From: Fimbriiglobus ruber | Lineage (GTDB): Bacteria > Planctomycetota > Planctomycetia > Gemmatales > Gemmataceae | Direction of reading: 5' to 3' | Assembly (NCBI RefSeq): GCF_002197845.1 | Contig: NZ_NIDE01000014.1 | Coordinates: 1,054,001-1,118,000 of the forward strand | Length of the DNA: 64,000 bases | Part shown: positions 8,669 to 16,928 of the stretch, piece after piece | Numbering within the stretch: the stretch's first letter is position 1 | Layout: every line of letters begins with the position of its first letter | Position numbers and translations under genes: made by a program | Notes under the pieces: model-generated | What the model saw: only the letters and a program-made list of their open reading frames with translations | The model's database searches: none | What the model was told of the DNA's origin: nothing

Positions 8669-9823
8669 TTACTTCATGGCGGCTTTCTTGTACTGTTCCA
8701 GCCGTTCTTTGATTTCCTTGTCCTTTTCGAGCGGCGTGCCGACCCCGAGTTTCACCGCCCGCTCCTGCGTCTCCAGGGCCTTCGCCGGATCGCCGTTCTC
8801 GAAGTAGGCCTTGGCGAGGGTGTCGGCAATTTCCGGGCGCTTCTCTTCCGCGAGTTGATCGGCCCGTTGGGCGGCCCGGAGGGCCATCTTCAGGATCCGC
8901 TTGTCGGCGTCCTCGGCCGGCTTTTCGACGATCGTCCAGGCGATGAAATTCAACGCTGCCACGTTGTCCTTGAACGCCCCGTCGATCATTTGGTTGCCGT
9001 ACTCCAGAACCTGGGTGGCGTCTTTTTGTTGGAAGAGCACGCGGAATTTCAGCGGCGCGAGTTGCTCCTCCAGTTCGGGCGTGTCCTTGATCGCCTCATC
9101 GAGTGCGGTCAGGATCGCCTTGGGGTCCTTGGACTGCTGGGCTTTGATGAGCTTGGTCCGGACCGCCGCCAACGCCACTTTCACGGCCTGCTGCTTCCGG
9201 GCCGCGGCGATCGCGGCCTTCATGTCCCACTTCCCCTCGACGATTTGGGCGAGCGGCTTGTCCATCTCCATCGGGTGACCGATCCAGGCGATCACGCCGT
9301 CGCCGTCGATGATAAACGCCGTCGGAATACCGTCCTGGTCGGCCGCCTTCATCCAGTTCTTGGCCATCTTCCCGCCGTCTTCCTCACTCTTCTCGTCTTT
9401 CTCGTCTTTCTCTTCTTTCGCGTCCTTTTTCTCGTCTTTCCCGTCCCCCTTGTCCTTCTTGACCGGGATGGCGACGTCGCTGGCCACGCGGTAGTCCATC
9501 TTCTCGCCCATCGACTCGACGAACGGCTTGATCTTCGACGGGTCGCGTTCCCACACGCTGACGCCGATCATCACCGCGTCCTTGTACTTCTTCTGGAGTG
9601 CGGTGAGGTGCGGGATGCTGGTCCGGCACGGGCCGCACCAGGTCGCCCAGAACTCGACCACGTAGGTCTTGCCCTTCTCGAACCCGGCGACCTTTTCGCC
9701 CTTGACGAATTCCTTCACCTCCAACTTCGGGGCCGGGTCGCCGACCCCCAACCCTTCCGCCGACACTCGCCCGACGAACCCCAGCACCATCAGCACTGCC
9801 AGCCCGATTCCGCGCCGACTCAT
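8669..9823 (-). CDS. Secreted TlpA-like thioredoxin-fold protein with charged insert
   Basis: A 384-residue protein with a signal peptide (MSRRGIGLAVLMVLGFVGRV, cleavage near SAEG). It is followed by an AhpC/TlpA-type thioredoxin domain with the redox pair in FWATWCGPCRTSIP. Between the strands, around residues 121-150, sits a Lys/Glu/Asp-only insert (KKDKGDGKDEKKDAKEEKDE and more), then the fold resumes at GIPTAFIIDGDG. The C-terminal 170 residues are helical and TPR-like. The ATG at 9823 is chosen because GGGAGGG lies about 8 bases upstream and the signal peptide starts there, although the open frame extends further. It probably reduces or isomerises disulfides of exported proteins. Confidence 0.86.
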   Translation of the reverse strand: MSRRGIGLAVLMVLGFVGRVSAEGLGVGDPAPKLEVKEFVKGEKVAGFEKGKTYVVEFWATWCGPCRTSIPHLTALQKKYKDAVMIGVSVWERDPSKIKPFVESMGEKMDYRVASDVAIPVKKDKGDGKDEKKDAKEEKDEKDEKSEEDGGKMAKNWMKAADQDGIPTAFIIDGDGVIAWIGHPMEMDKPLAQIVEGKWDMKAAIAAARKQQAVKVALAAVRTKLIKAQQSKDPKAILTALDEAIKDTPELEEQLAPLKFRVLFQQKDATQVLEYGNQMIDGAFKDNVAALNFIAWTIVEKPAEDADKRILKMALRAAQRADQLAEEKRPEIADTLAKAYFENGDPAKALETQERAVKLGVGTPLEKDKEIKERLEQYKKAAMK

Positions 9824-10049
9824 GGCGTTTCCCTCCCCCGGAATGCCCCGTGAATGCCACGGGGACGATTGGTAGAATAGACTTTCCAACGACCAAAACC
9901 CAACAAAAAGGCTCTGCAGCCATCGGCCTTCTGGCCCCCCCGTCGGGGCGCGGAGGTGCGGTAGCAAACATGCGCCGACCCACTCGACCGGCTCCCGTCG
10001 GGCGTGGTAAAATGGCAACAGGTCCACAAGTCTCATTCGTCCGCACGTC

Positions 10050-10430
10050 ATGACCAGCTTCGTCGAATTCCACGGGTTCGGGTTCTGGTGCCGCAACGCG
10101 ATCCTCGCCGACTGGCTGGACGCGCTGACGACGACCGCCGCACTCCAAGCCGCCGAGTGGCCGTGGTTGACCAAGGCGGGGTTCTACTGGGCGGCCGTGC
10201 GTAGCGGGGTGAAGTCCCAGCGCATGACCCTGTACCTCGACGCGGACGCCAACACGCCGGAGAAACAGATCCAGTGCGAGGAATTGTTCGAGATCGTCTC
10301 GGCCCTCCCCCTCGCCCCGCCGGTTCGCCGGTGTGCCCTCCTGTGTCTGGCTCTAATTCGTGGGGAAATCACCGGCACGCGGAACCGGTCCATCGACCTG
10401 TGGGCGAGCGGGGAATGGGACGAGACGTGA
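10050..10430 (+). CDS. Hypothetical protein, 126 residues
   Basis: The product begins MTSFVEFHGFGFWCRNAILA. No known domain was recognised. It is rich in Trp and Leu, acidic at the C-terminus, with no signal peptide or membrane helix. It is flanked by a divergent thioredoxin gene and a convergent gene starting 7 bases past its stop, which leaves it as a plausible stand-alone gene. Composition and codon use match its neighbours. Confidence 0.6.
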   Translation: MTSFVEFHGFGFWCRNAILADWLDALTTTAALQAAEWPWLTKAGFYWAAVRSGVKSQRMTLYLDADANTPEKQIQCEELFEIVSALPLAPPVRRCALLCLALIRGEITGTRNRSIDLWASGEWDET

Positions 10431-10437
10431 GGCCCAC

Positions 10438-10677
10438 TCACACCACCCGCGCCGCAAACCCCTCGCCCGCGCGGACCACGACCGGCGCCGGCAAATCGAC
10501 CCACCCCCCCTCGCCGACCACCGCCTCCGCGAGCGGCGCCCCGAGTTCGTCGCCCGGGGTGAGCCACGTCAGCACGACCCGCCGTCCCGGGGCCGGGCCG
10601 TCGAGATGAATCCGCCCGATGATCCGGTCGTCCGCGAATCGAAACGTGAAAAAGGGGTCTTCGTAAAGCGGGATCAT
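10438..10677 (-). CDS. Small hypothetical protein translationally coupled to the upstream gene
   Basis: A 79-residue product starting MIPLYEDPFFTFRFADDRII. Its ATG overlaps the TGA of the preceding membrane protein gene as ATGA, so the two are almost certainly co-translated. Strand-rich, acidic, without membrane segment or known motif. It may be a partner of the upstream protein, but no function can be given. Confidence 0.6.
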   Translation of the reverse strand: MIPLYEDPFFTFRFADDRIIGRIHLDGPAPGRRVVLTWLTPGDELGAPLAEAVVGEGGWVDLPAPVVVRAGEGFAARVV

Positions 10678-11627
10678 GTAGTACTCGCAGGCACGGCAGG
10701 TGCGCTTTTGGCCTCGGCTCGCCCGGCGACGATCCGGCGGGCCGCGTCGACCAGCGCGGTGCGGTCAGGCGCGACCGGCTCGCCCGCGAACTTCGTGGCG
10801 TCGCAACAGTCGAGTATCTGCTTGAGTTCTTCGACTGCATCCGCGGGCCACACCGTCTCTGTTCCCAGTGCGGCGGCCAGCTCGGTCGTGGTCAACTTCG
10901 TGGCCGCGGTGCCGGTGTCTTGCTCGACGAAGGTACGGAGGGCGGCGCTCAGTCGGTCCGCGAATTCGGCGGGCGGAACCGCGTCGTCCGCGAGGGCGTC
11001 GAACGCGGCTATCGCCCGCTGGACAGGAGTGAGCCACTTTCGCCGGTGGCGGCGGGCGATGCGCCAGCCGATCGCCCCGATCACGATTGCGATCGCGATT
11101 CCGCCGACGATCCGGACCGCCCAGTCCCGTAGGGACGCGCCGGCCGGCGGAACGGGCGGGAGTTCCTCGATGCCCGTGGGCGGTCGCGCGTCAGCCAGGC
11201 TGGCGTCTTTGATCCCGGTCACGACCCGCACGTCCATTCCCGCCCACGCGGGCATCTTCGGCTCCGGGTCGGTGCCGGCCAGGACGCGAAATGGCACGAA
11301 CGCGAGCCGCACGGCGTCGCCCGGCACATAGGGGTCGGCCCGGTACTCCTGCGTCCACTGCTGTTTGCCGCCAGCCACATCCGTGACGACTACCGGACCC
11401 AGCGGGCGCACCCGCCAGAGTGCGGCCGCGGTGTCGTCCAACACTTCGTTCGGGACGTCCACCCGCAACGGGGCGTCACCCTCAATCGTGAGCCGAACGC
11501 GGACCGGCTCGGAGAGGCGAACCGTCGTCCGGTCGGGGACGGCCGTCGCCTTCACGTCCGCCGCTCGGGCAATCCCGGGCACGAACAAACAAAGGAAGCC
11601 GAGGATTGCCGGCCGGTGTTTCCGCAT
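10674..11627 (-). CDS. Membrane-anchored BatD-like protein of unknown function
   Basis: A 317-residue protein with a signal peptide (MRKHRPAILGFLCLFVPGIA, then RAADV). A beta-rich exported region of about 150 residues follows, with VKATAVPDRTTVRLSEPVRV near its start. Then comes one membrane helix (WAVRIVGGIAIAIVIGAIGW) and a cytoplasmic helical tail of about 110 residues. This order (immunoglobulin-like exported part, single helix, helical tail) resembles BatD/DUF4381-type proteins from aerotolerance operons, but no BatA/B partner is nearby, so the resemblance is only architectural. The start is placed at the signal peptide; no strong Shine-Dalgarno is visible. It overlaps the next small gene by 4 bases. 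Confidence 0.6.
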   Translation of the reverse strand: MRKHRPAILGFLCLFVPGIARAADVKATAVPDRTTVRLSEPVRVRLTIEGDAPLRVDVPNEVLDDTAAALWRVRPLGPVVVTDVAGGKQQWTQEYRADPYVPGDAVRLAFVPFRVLAGTDPEPKMPAWAGMDVRVVTGIKDASLADARPPTGIEELPPVPPAGASLRDWAVRIVGGIAIAIVIGAIGWRIARRHRRKWLTPVQRAIAAFDALADDAVPPAEFADRLSAALRTFVEQDTGTAATKLTTTELAAALGTETVWPADAVEELKQILDCCDATKFAGEPVAPDRTALVDAARRIVAGRAEAKSAPAVPASTT

Positions 11628-11685
11628 GTCTGTTCTGATCTCTGATCCGCGTTGATCGGCTTGTATCTGCGGCGAAGAATTCACT

Positions 11686-13101
11686 CTACTTACCGGGATT
11701 CGCGGCCTTTCGGAGTTGCTCGGCGGTCACGGGCGTACCCGGCCGCGGGCTCTTGACCGTGAGCGGCAGGTCGTCGCCGAAGTGCGTTTGGAGAGCCGCC
11801 ATTCGCTTCAACAGCCCCGCCACGCGGTCCGCCTGATCGGGCTTTTCAGCCAGATTCTTGGTCTCGTCCGGATCGGTTTGCAGGTCGAAGAGTTGGGTGA
11901 CGTTCACGGCCGGGTAGCGGATCAGTTTCCATCGCTCGTCGCGGACCGCCCGCTGTTTGCCGAGGTACGCGAGGAGCAGTTCCTGCCGGGCCGCCTTCGC
12001 GCGGCCTTCCAGCACGGGGCGGAAGCTTTTCCCGTCGACGGCCGCCGGCACCTTCGCGCCGACCAGGTCGCACACGGTCGGGTAAATGTCGAACAGGTAA
12101 ACGAGGGCGTCACTCCGCCCGTGCGGGATGCCGGGGCCGGCGAACACGAGCGGACACTTCATGCTGTGGTCGTACAGGTTCTGCTTGCCGAGCAGGCCGT
12201 GGCTGCCGATCGCGATGCCCTGGTCGGCGGAGAACAGAATCAGCGTGTTGTCTAGCTGACCCAGGTCTTTCAGGGACTGGATCAGCCGGCCGATGTGGTG
12301 GTCGAGGCCGGTGATCGTCGCGTAGTATTCGTGGTGCGTCCGGCGGACATCCGCCTGGGTCCGCGGCCAGGGGAGGAGTTGTTCGTCGCGGACGACCAGC
12401 TCGCCGTTGTCGAACGGGTGGAGCGGCAGGTAATTCTTCGGCAGCGGCAGTTTGGCCGGGTCGTACTGGTCCATGTATGTCTTGGCCGCCACCCGCGGGT
12501 CGTGCGGGTTGCCGAAGGCGAGGTACATGAACACCGGCCGGGCGTCCGCTTTCCCCTGCTTCTCTTTGAGGAACGCGATCGCGTCGTTGACGATTTCCCG
12601 CCCGGGCTCGCCGCTCTGCCGTTCCGCGTCGTCGTTTTTCAGATACTTGTTGACCTCGAACTTCGCCTGAATCAGCGGGGCGGTGTTGCCGTTTTTGCCG
12701 TGATGGTACGTCAGATATCCGGCGTCCTTCATACTGAGCGGGAAGTTCGGCCCGGCCCCCGGCGACAGCGCACCTTTCCGCGCGGGCGGCGCACCCGGTG
12801 GGGTGTAATCCCGCCACCGGAAATAGGCATTCCCACTGAGGAGCATATTCCGGCTGGGGGAACAGACCGCGGGCGAGTTACCGCCGAAACAATAGGCGTT
12901 CCGCATCGCGAACCCGCGGTTCACGAGGGCGTCCAGGTTCGGCGTCTTGACCACCGGGTTGCCAAGGGCGGCGATCGAGTCCGCCCGCATGTCGTCGGCG
13001 AAGAGGAACAACACATTCGGCCGGACCGGGAGCGGGTCGGCGGCGCGGCCGGTTCCGACCACGGCAACTAGGAGGAGAGCGGAACAGACGATGGCGCGCA
13101 T
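11686..13101 (-). CDS. Secreted sulfatase (arylsulfatase A family)
   Basis: A 471-residue sulfatase with a signal peptide (MRAIVCSALLLVAVVGTGRA). NVLFLFADDMRAD gives the metal-binding aspartates. The signature CSPSRNMLLSG carries the Cys that is converted to formylglycine by the sulfatase-modifying enzyme. GNPHDPR and LFSADQGIAIGSHGLLGKQ hold further metal and active-site residues. Planctomycetes carry many such enzymes for sulfated polysaccharides; the substrate here is unknown. The start at the signal peptide is preferred over an in-frame extension of 50 codons that has no signal features. It sits 58 bases before the BatD-like gene on the same strand. Confidence 0.92.
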   Translation of the reverse strand: MRAIVCSALLLVAVVGTGRAADPLPVRPNVLFLFADDMRADSIAALGNPVVKTPNLDALVNRGFAMRNAYCFGGNSPAVCSPSRNMLLSGNAYFRWRDYTPPGAPPARKGALSPGAGPNFPLSMKDAGYLTYHHGKNGNTAPLIQAKFEVNKYLKNDDAERQSGEPGREIVNDAIAFLKEKQGKADARPVFMYLAFGNPHDPRVAAKTYMDQYDPAKLPLPKNYLPLHPFDNGELVVRDEQLLPWPRTQADVRRTHHEYYATITGLDHHIGRLIQSLKDLGQLDNTLILFSADQGIAIGSHGLLGKQNLYDHSMKCPLVFAGPGIPHGRSDALVYLFDIYPTVCDLVGAKVPAAVDGKSFRPVLEGRAKAARQELLLAYLGKQRAVRDERWKLIRYPAVNVTQLFDLQTDPDETKNLAEKPDQADRVAGLLKRMAALQTHFGDDLPLTVKSPRPGTPVTAEQLRKAANPGK

Positions 13102-13209
13102 GCGGGTTCTCGGAGCGTCAGAAGTCGACCGTCCGCCGAGGATACACGCGGGGGAACGCGGATCAAGAGATTTCGAATGCCGCGTGCGAGCGTACCAGTC
13201 AAAACGACA

Positions 13210-13233
13210 ACGCCCGGGAGCGGTCCCGGGCGT
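13210..13233 (-). terminator. Rho-independent terminator of the first Gly/Tyr-rich gene
   Basis: A perfect 10-base stem (ACGCCCGGGA) with a 4-base loop lies 31 bases past the stop of the 13265-14008 gene. On the minus strand it is followed by TGTCGTTTT. Confidence 0.75.
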
Positions 13234-13264
13234 CGTGGCGTTTCGGATCAAGCTGATCGGAACG

Positions 13265-14008
13265 TTACTTCGAGTCGCCGTAGGCCGGGTATTGGTTCAG
13301 AATCCGCGTGCGGACGGGGATCGAAATCTTGATGTCTTTCGAATCGTCGAGCGGCGCGATCTTCGGGGCCGGCGCGGTCGGCTTGTCCGGGGTCGGCAGC
13401 GGCACCGGGTTCGCCGGGCCGCCGTCGTACTGGAACGGGCCGGTCGGGACCGGAGCCGCCGGGCTCGGGGTTACCGTGCCGTCCGGGTTGACTTGCACCG
13501 GCGCCGGGCCGGCTTCCGGCTGAACAACGCCCTGCACGACGCCCTGCACGACGCCCTGGGGCGGGTAGTACGACGCCCCCCCGGCGACTTGCGGGGAGCC
13601 GTAAACGACGCCCGGGCTACCGCCGTAGTAGCCGCCGCCACCATACCCGCCTCCGCCGTACCCACCACCATAGCCGCCATACCCGCCACCGTAGCCGCCG
13701 TACCCACCATAACCGCCGTACCCACCGCCGAGGCCGTAGCCTAGGCCATACCCCACCCCAAGGCCAACGCCGAGTCCGACGCCGCCGTAGTAGCCACCAC
13801 CATAGCCGCCGCCGTAGTGGGCACCGCCGTAGTGGGCAACGCCCCCGCCGTAGTGGGCGCCACCCCCGCCGTAGTGGGCGCCGCCACCACCGGCGTGCCC
13901 ACCGCCACCACCATGGCCACCACCGCCGCCACCACCGTGGGCATACGCGCTGCCCCCGAACGCCACACCGGCGCTCAGTACGGCTGCGGTACAAAGTTGC
14001 CGAATCAT
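13265..14008 (-). CDS. Secreted Gly/Tyr/His-rich repeat protein, paralogue A
   Basis: A 247-residue exported protein: signal peptide MIRQLCTAAVLSAGVAFGGS, then His/Gly runs, GGGAHYGGG repeats and GYGG/YGGYGG repeats up to about residue 135. The C-terminal 110 residues are not repetitive and end in APLDDSKDIKISIPVRTR and a short tail. A second gene just upstream encodes a protein of the same design with the same type of C-terminus. GAGGG lies about 8 bases before the ATG. Gly/Tyr-rich repeats are typical of adhesive or structural surface proteins. A role in the cell envelope is inference; no enzyme domain is seen. Confidence 0.75.
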   Translation of the reverse strand: MIRQLCTAAVLSAGVAFGGSAYAHGGGGGGGHGGGGGHAGGGGAHYGGGGAHYGGGVAHYGGAHYGGGYGGGYYGGVGLGVGLGVGYGLGYGLGGGYGGYGGYGGYGGGYGGYGGGYGGGGYGGGGYYGGSPGVVYGSPQVAGGASYYPPQGVVQGVVQGVVQPEAGPAPVQVNPDGTVTPSPAAPVPTGPFQYDGGPANPVPLPTPDKPTAPAPKIAPLDDSKDIKISIPVRTRILNQYPAYGDSK

Positions 14009-14186
14009 GGTTGTTCCCTCGCTGATGCCCTTACCGATTTATGAATCGAGATGGCTCAGGTTCCGCGGGGCCATCTTGCTACATTCTACCCCTCTGGTAA
14101 GGCGGGTAAAACAAGATAATGGCAACAATTTACGGCGACTAAACAACCTCCCCATCCTGGCCTACGCGGGGAACCAAAAAATGAGA

Positions 14187-14212
14187 ACGCCCGGGGGTTA
14201 CTCCCCGGGCGT
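14187..14212 (-). terminator. Rho-independent terminator of the second Gly/Tyr-rich gene
   Basis: A perfect 10-base stem (ACGCCCGGGG) with a 6-base loop. On the minus strand it is followed by TCTCATTTTTT. It lies 25 bases past the stop of the 14238-15065 gene. Its stem is nearly the same as that of the paralogue's terminator. Confidence 0.85.
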
Positions 14213-14237
14213 CGAAGTCTGCACCAATAAACGATTG

Positions 14238-15065
14238 TTACTTGACGCCATAAGCGGCGTATTTGAAGCCCTTCTTGACGACGGGCACGGAAATTTTCAC
14301 TTCCTTGGTGTCGTCGACCGGGTCGATTTTCGCGGGCGGAGTAGCCGCCAGCTGCGTGGGTTCGGAGCGCACGTCCGGAACCGTCACTTTGGCACCGGGT
14401 TCCGCCGCGCCGAGGTCAATGGCTACGACCGGGGCGATCGAAACCGGCGAAGCGGGCGTGCCCGCGACCGAGCAGATCCCGGCTGAGTAGCCGACCGGGG
14501 AGACGACCGAGCTGTAGTAGCCGCCGTAGCCACCACCGTATCCGCCGTACCCACCGCCGTAGCCCCCATACCCGCCGTACCCATAACGGCCGTAGCCGCC
14601 ATAGCCACCGTACCCGCCGTAGTACCAGGGGTTGTACAGACCGTAGCCCAAGCCGAAACCGAGGCCGTAGCCCAAGCCGTAGCCGAAGCCGCCGTATCCG
14701 TACCCGCGGTAGCCGTAGCCGCCCCAACCGTACCCGCGGTAGCCGCCCCAGCCACCGTAGCCGTACCCGCGGTAGCCACCATACCCACCGTAGCCGCCGT
14801 GGAAACCACCGTAGCCGCCGCCGTGGAATCCGCCGCCGCCGTGCCCACCGCCACCGTGCCCACCGCCGCCGTGGAGGAGTTCGGTGTCGCCTTTCGTACT
14901 CGGATCGTTGTCCTTGGCGGCGGTCGATTCGACGGCCCCCGCGAACCCGCCGGTGCCGGGTTTAAACCGGCCGAGCGGGATTGTTTCATCGTCGGCCGCG
15001 GCGGCCCGGCCGCCGAACCCGACGCCCGCGGCAATGACGGCCGCGGTCCACATGAATCGTAACAT
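14238..15065 (-). CDS. Secreted Gly/Tyr-rich repeat protein, paralogue B
   Basis: A 275-residue exported protein. The signal peptide is MLRFMWTAAVIAAGVGFGGR, then AAAADDETIP. A linker follows, then HGGGGHGGGG and a long GYGGYRGYGYGG-type region to about residue 190. The C-terminal 85 residues are ordinary and end in KIDPVDDTKEVKISVPVVKK. That tail matches the end of paralogue A (I-x-P-hydrophobic-DD-x-K-x-x-KIS-x-PV), so the C-terminus is the conserved module while the repeat region varies. GGGGAGG lies before the ATG. Both genes are monocistronic with their own terminators. A structural or adhesive surface role is likely but unproven. Confidence 0.75.
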   Translation of the reverse strand: MLRFMWTAAVIAAGVGFGGRAAAADDETIPLGRFKPGTGGFAGAVESTAAKDNDPSTKGDTELLHGGGGHGGGGHGGGGFHGGGYGGFHGGYGGYGGYRGYGYGGWGGYRGYGWGGYGYRGYGYGGFGYGLGYGLGFGLGYGLYNPWYYGGYGGYGGYGRYGYGGYGGYGGGYGGYGGGYGGYYSSVVSPVGYSAGICSVAGTPASPVSIAPVVAIDLGAAEPGAKVTVPDVRSEPTQLAATPPAKIDPVDDTKEVKISVPVVKKGFKYAAYGVK

Positions 15066-15282
15066 TTTAATGCCTCCCCCGACTTCGGGTGATGCGTTCG
15101 CCCGTCAGAACCAGATGGCTATGTCCGCTGAGACGCCACCTCCACCTCAATTCTACTCTATCAGGGCCGGGTTTGTCACGCCGAAGCCGAAGTCGGAGGT
15201 CGGTCAGTCCGCGCCGAGCCGGCAGGCTTGCCCGAGGAGGAAGCCGGTGCGTAGCCCGGCGCGCGAGGCGGGGTGAATCCGC

Positions 15283-15525
15283 TTACTTTTTCGCGAGGCG
15301 GGACGCGACGGCGAGTTGGATCTCGCGCTCGTCGGGGAATTCACCGGTCTCGAGTTTCGAGTAAACCAGCTCGCCGTTAATGGCAACTTCAAAACAGCCG
15401 CCGCCGGCGGGGATGAGTTTGAAGGCGGTGATCTTTTGCTTGAACGCGGTCAACAGGCGGGCCGCCAAACTGACGGCGTTGGGCTCGTACCCTCACTGGC
15501 TGCAATACTTCAGCTCGATCTGCAC
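15283..15525 (-). CDS. SelW/Rdx-family protein with in-frame TGA (candidate selenoprotein)
   Basis: Reading from a GTG at 15525 (GGGAG 7 bases upstream) gives VQIELKYCSQ, TGA at 15495-15493, then GYEPNAVSLAARLLTAFKQK and on to GGGCFEVAINGELVYSKLET, ending LAKK: 80 residues in all. With the TGA read as selenocysteine the N-terminus is KYCSQUGY, the C-x-x-U redox motif of the SelW/Rdx thioredoxin-like family after its first strand. The length is right for the family. A small RNA hairpin begins 15 bases after the TGA. If TGA is a stop, only ten residues are made. The alternative is a Cys-to-stop mutation (TGC or TGT to TGA) in an ordinary C-x-x-C Rdx protein. No selenocysteine machinery lies in this window. 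Confidence 0.72.
15461..15477 (-). promoter_or_regulatory. Possible bacterial SECIS-like hairpin downstream of the TGA
   Basis: On the minus strand GCCGUC pairs with GGCGGC (five Watson-Crick pairs and one G-U) around the loop AGUUU, which begins 22 bases after the TGA. CAAC/GUUG just outside could extend the stem with a bulge. A short stem-loop inside the coding region just 3' of the UGA, with a G early in the apical loop, is what bacterial selenocysteine insertion needs. The hairpin could also be chance in GC-rich DNA. Confidence 0.45.
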
Positions 15526-15592
15526 GCGATCTCCCGTGAATGACGTGCCGGCCCGAGGGCCGACGCGACCCGCGACGACCGGCGCCGCTATT

Positions 15593-16387
15593 CTAGCCGC
15601 GGCAAATAGCGTCGGGAGACACGCGGTCCGATGCGGCTCGCGCTAAATGGTGGGTGGTGGCCTTTAAAAACGGCTTCAACGTCGGGGTCGTGAACACGTA
15701 AACATACGCGACACCTGGGTGAGCCGGGTCGCGATCGACCTGGGCGAAGCAGAGGCTCCCCTCGGCCGTCTGAAGCGACTTCAGGTTGCGTAAGTTGAAC
15801 TGCGTGTCACGCAGGATGTAGACCTTGACCCAGTCCTGCCGGCCGTTGGCGGCCGGGGCGTCGAACCGGACGACGGGCACGTCGCGGCCCTGGAACGGTT
15901 CGGTCCCCCGGTCGCGGAACAAGCGGTAGTCGAAATCCAACGGCAGGTGCGGTGGGAGCGATTGCGACGAGAGCCACAGGGCGACCTCGTTCTCGGGTGC
16001 GTCCATCGCGTTTTCGTTATTCTTCACAAATTCTGTGGCGTCAGGGGCCGGCAGGAAGAACTTCAGGTAGCCGCCGTAGCCGAGCGCACCCGTCGCCATG
16101 ACGGAAGCCGCAAAAGCGAGTCTGAAGCCGACCGTCCGGCGCAGACGGGCGGCCTGCCCAGTGCGCGCGGACGCAACTAAGCGGTCGCGGAGGCCGACCG
16201 GGACAGGGACCGCTTTCATCGCGGACGCGACGGCGGTGTCGAAGGCCGCGTCGCGACTGGCCAAGGCGGCGCAAGCGGGGCACGCGGCACAGTGGCGGGC
16301 GAGGGCGGCGGCGTCTTCGGGCGCGAGTTCGGCCGGACCGCCGGGGCGGCGGAACGCGAGCAACGATCGCGCGGTTTCACAGTTCAT
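15593..16387 (-). CDS. Anti-sigma factor with zinc-finger-like N-terminus
   Basis: A 264-residue membrane protein. The N-terminus has the anti-sigma zinc-finger pattern: C near residue 3, then ARHCAACPACAAL (H-x2-C-x2-C spacing). One membrane helix (FAASVMATGALGYGGYLKFF, about residues 90-110) is followed by an exported C-terminal domain of about 150 residues. It overlaps the end of the sigma factor gene at 16377 by 11 bases, so the two are translationally coupled. The pair would hold the sigma factor at the membrane until a stress signal releases it. The signal is unknown. Confidence 0.85.
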   Translation of the reverse strand: MNCETARSLLAFRRPGGPAELAPEDAAALARHCAACPACAALASRDAAFDTAVASAMKAVPVPVGLRDRLVASARTGQAARLRRTVGFRLAFAASVMATGALGYGGYLKFFLPAPDATEFVKNNENAMDAPENEVALWLSSQSLPPHLPLDFDYRLFRDRGTEPFQGRDVPVVRFDAPAANGRQDWVKVYILRDTQFNLRNLKSLQTAEGSLCFAQVDRDPAHPGVAYVYVFTTPTLKPFLKATTHHLARAASDRVSPDAICRG

Positions 16388-16928
16388 GGGTGGCCCTCCG
16401 GGGGGCGTCGTCCGGGGAGTTCGTCGTCGGGTCCGGCCGCGGGGCGAGGCGGGTTCGCAGGAACGCCTTCGCCCGGGCCAACCGGGACATCACGGTTCCG
16501 ATGGGCAGGTCCATCTGGTCCGCGATGTCGCGATAACTGAAATCCTCGAAATAAAACAAGATCAATGGCGTGCGGAATGACTCGTCGAGGTCATTCAACG
16601 CTTCCTGAAGTTTCGCCGGGTCCACCTCGGACTCGGCGGGCGCGGAACTATCCTCGGGCACATCGCCGATCGCGTCCAGGGACACGAACCGGTGGCGCCG
16701 CTGGTCGCGAACGCGGTGCAGGTACACGTTCCGCAAAATCTGGAACAACCATCCTTTAGCACGGTCCCGGTCGCGAAGCTGGGACAACCGCGCGATGGCT
16801 TTCGCGAACGCTTCCTGCGTCAAATCTTCGGCATCGGCCACCGTCCCGGTTAAGCGGTAAGCGTACCGGTAGAGCGATTCGTAGTGGGCGTCGATGAGGT
16901 GTCGGGCGCCGGTCTCGGCTCGCGCCAT
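16377..16928 (-). CDS. ECF sigma factor (RpoE-like)
   Basis: A 183-residue sigma-70 family ECF factor. Region 2 is seen at YESLYRYAYRLTGTVADAED, followed by LTQEAFAKAIARLSQL. Region 4 is at DLDESFRTPLILFYFEDFSY, followed by RDIADQMDLPIGTVMSRLAR. The start MARAETGARHLIDAHY gives the usual length. It is the first gene of a two-gene unit with its overlapping anti-sigma factor. Autoregulation from the upstream 400-base region is likely, but no promoter could be assigned. Confidence 0.92.
   Translation of the reverse strand: MARAETGARHLIDAHYESLYRYAYRLTGTVADAEDLTQEAFAKAIARLSQLRDRDRAKGWLFQILRNVYLHRVRDQRRHRFVSLDAIGDVPEDSSAPAESEVDPAKLQEALNDLDESFRTPLILFYFEDFSYRDIADQMDLPIGTVMSRLARAKAFLRTRLAPRPDPTTNSPDDAPRRATHEL

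Noticed and set aside
8642-9853. Long plus-strand open frame opposite the thioredoxin-like gene
   Set aside because: Leu/His/Arg-rich with no motif or ribosome binding site; it mirrors the TlpA-like gene on the minus strand.
13600-13970. Dense short repeats that could suggest a CRISPR array
   Set aside because: The repeats have a 3- to 9-base period and encode Gly/Tyr repeats in one frame. There are no constant repeat and unique spacer units and no cas genes.
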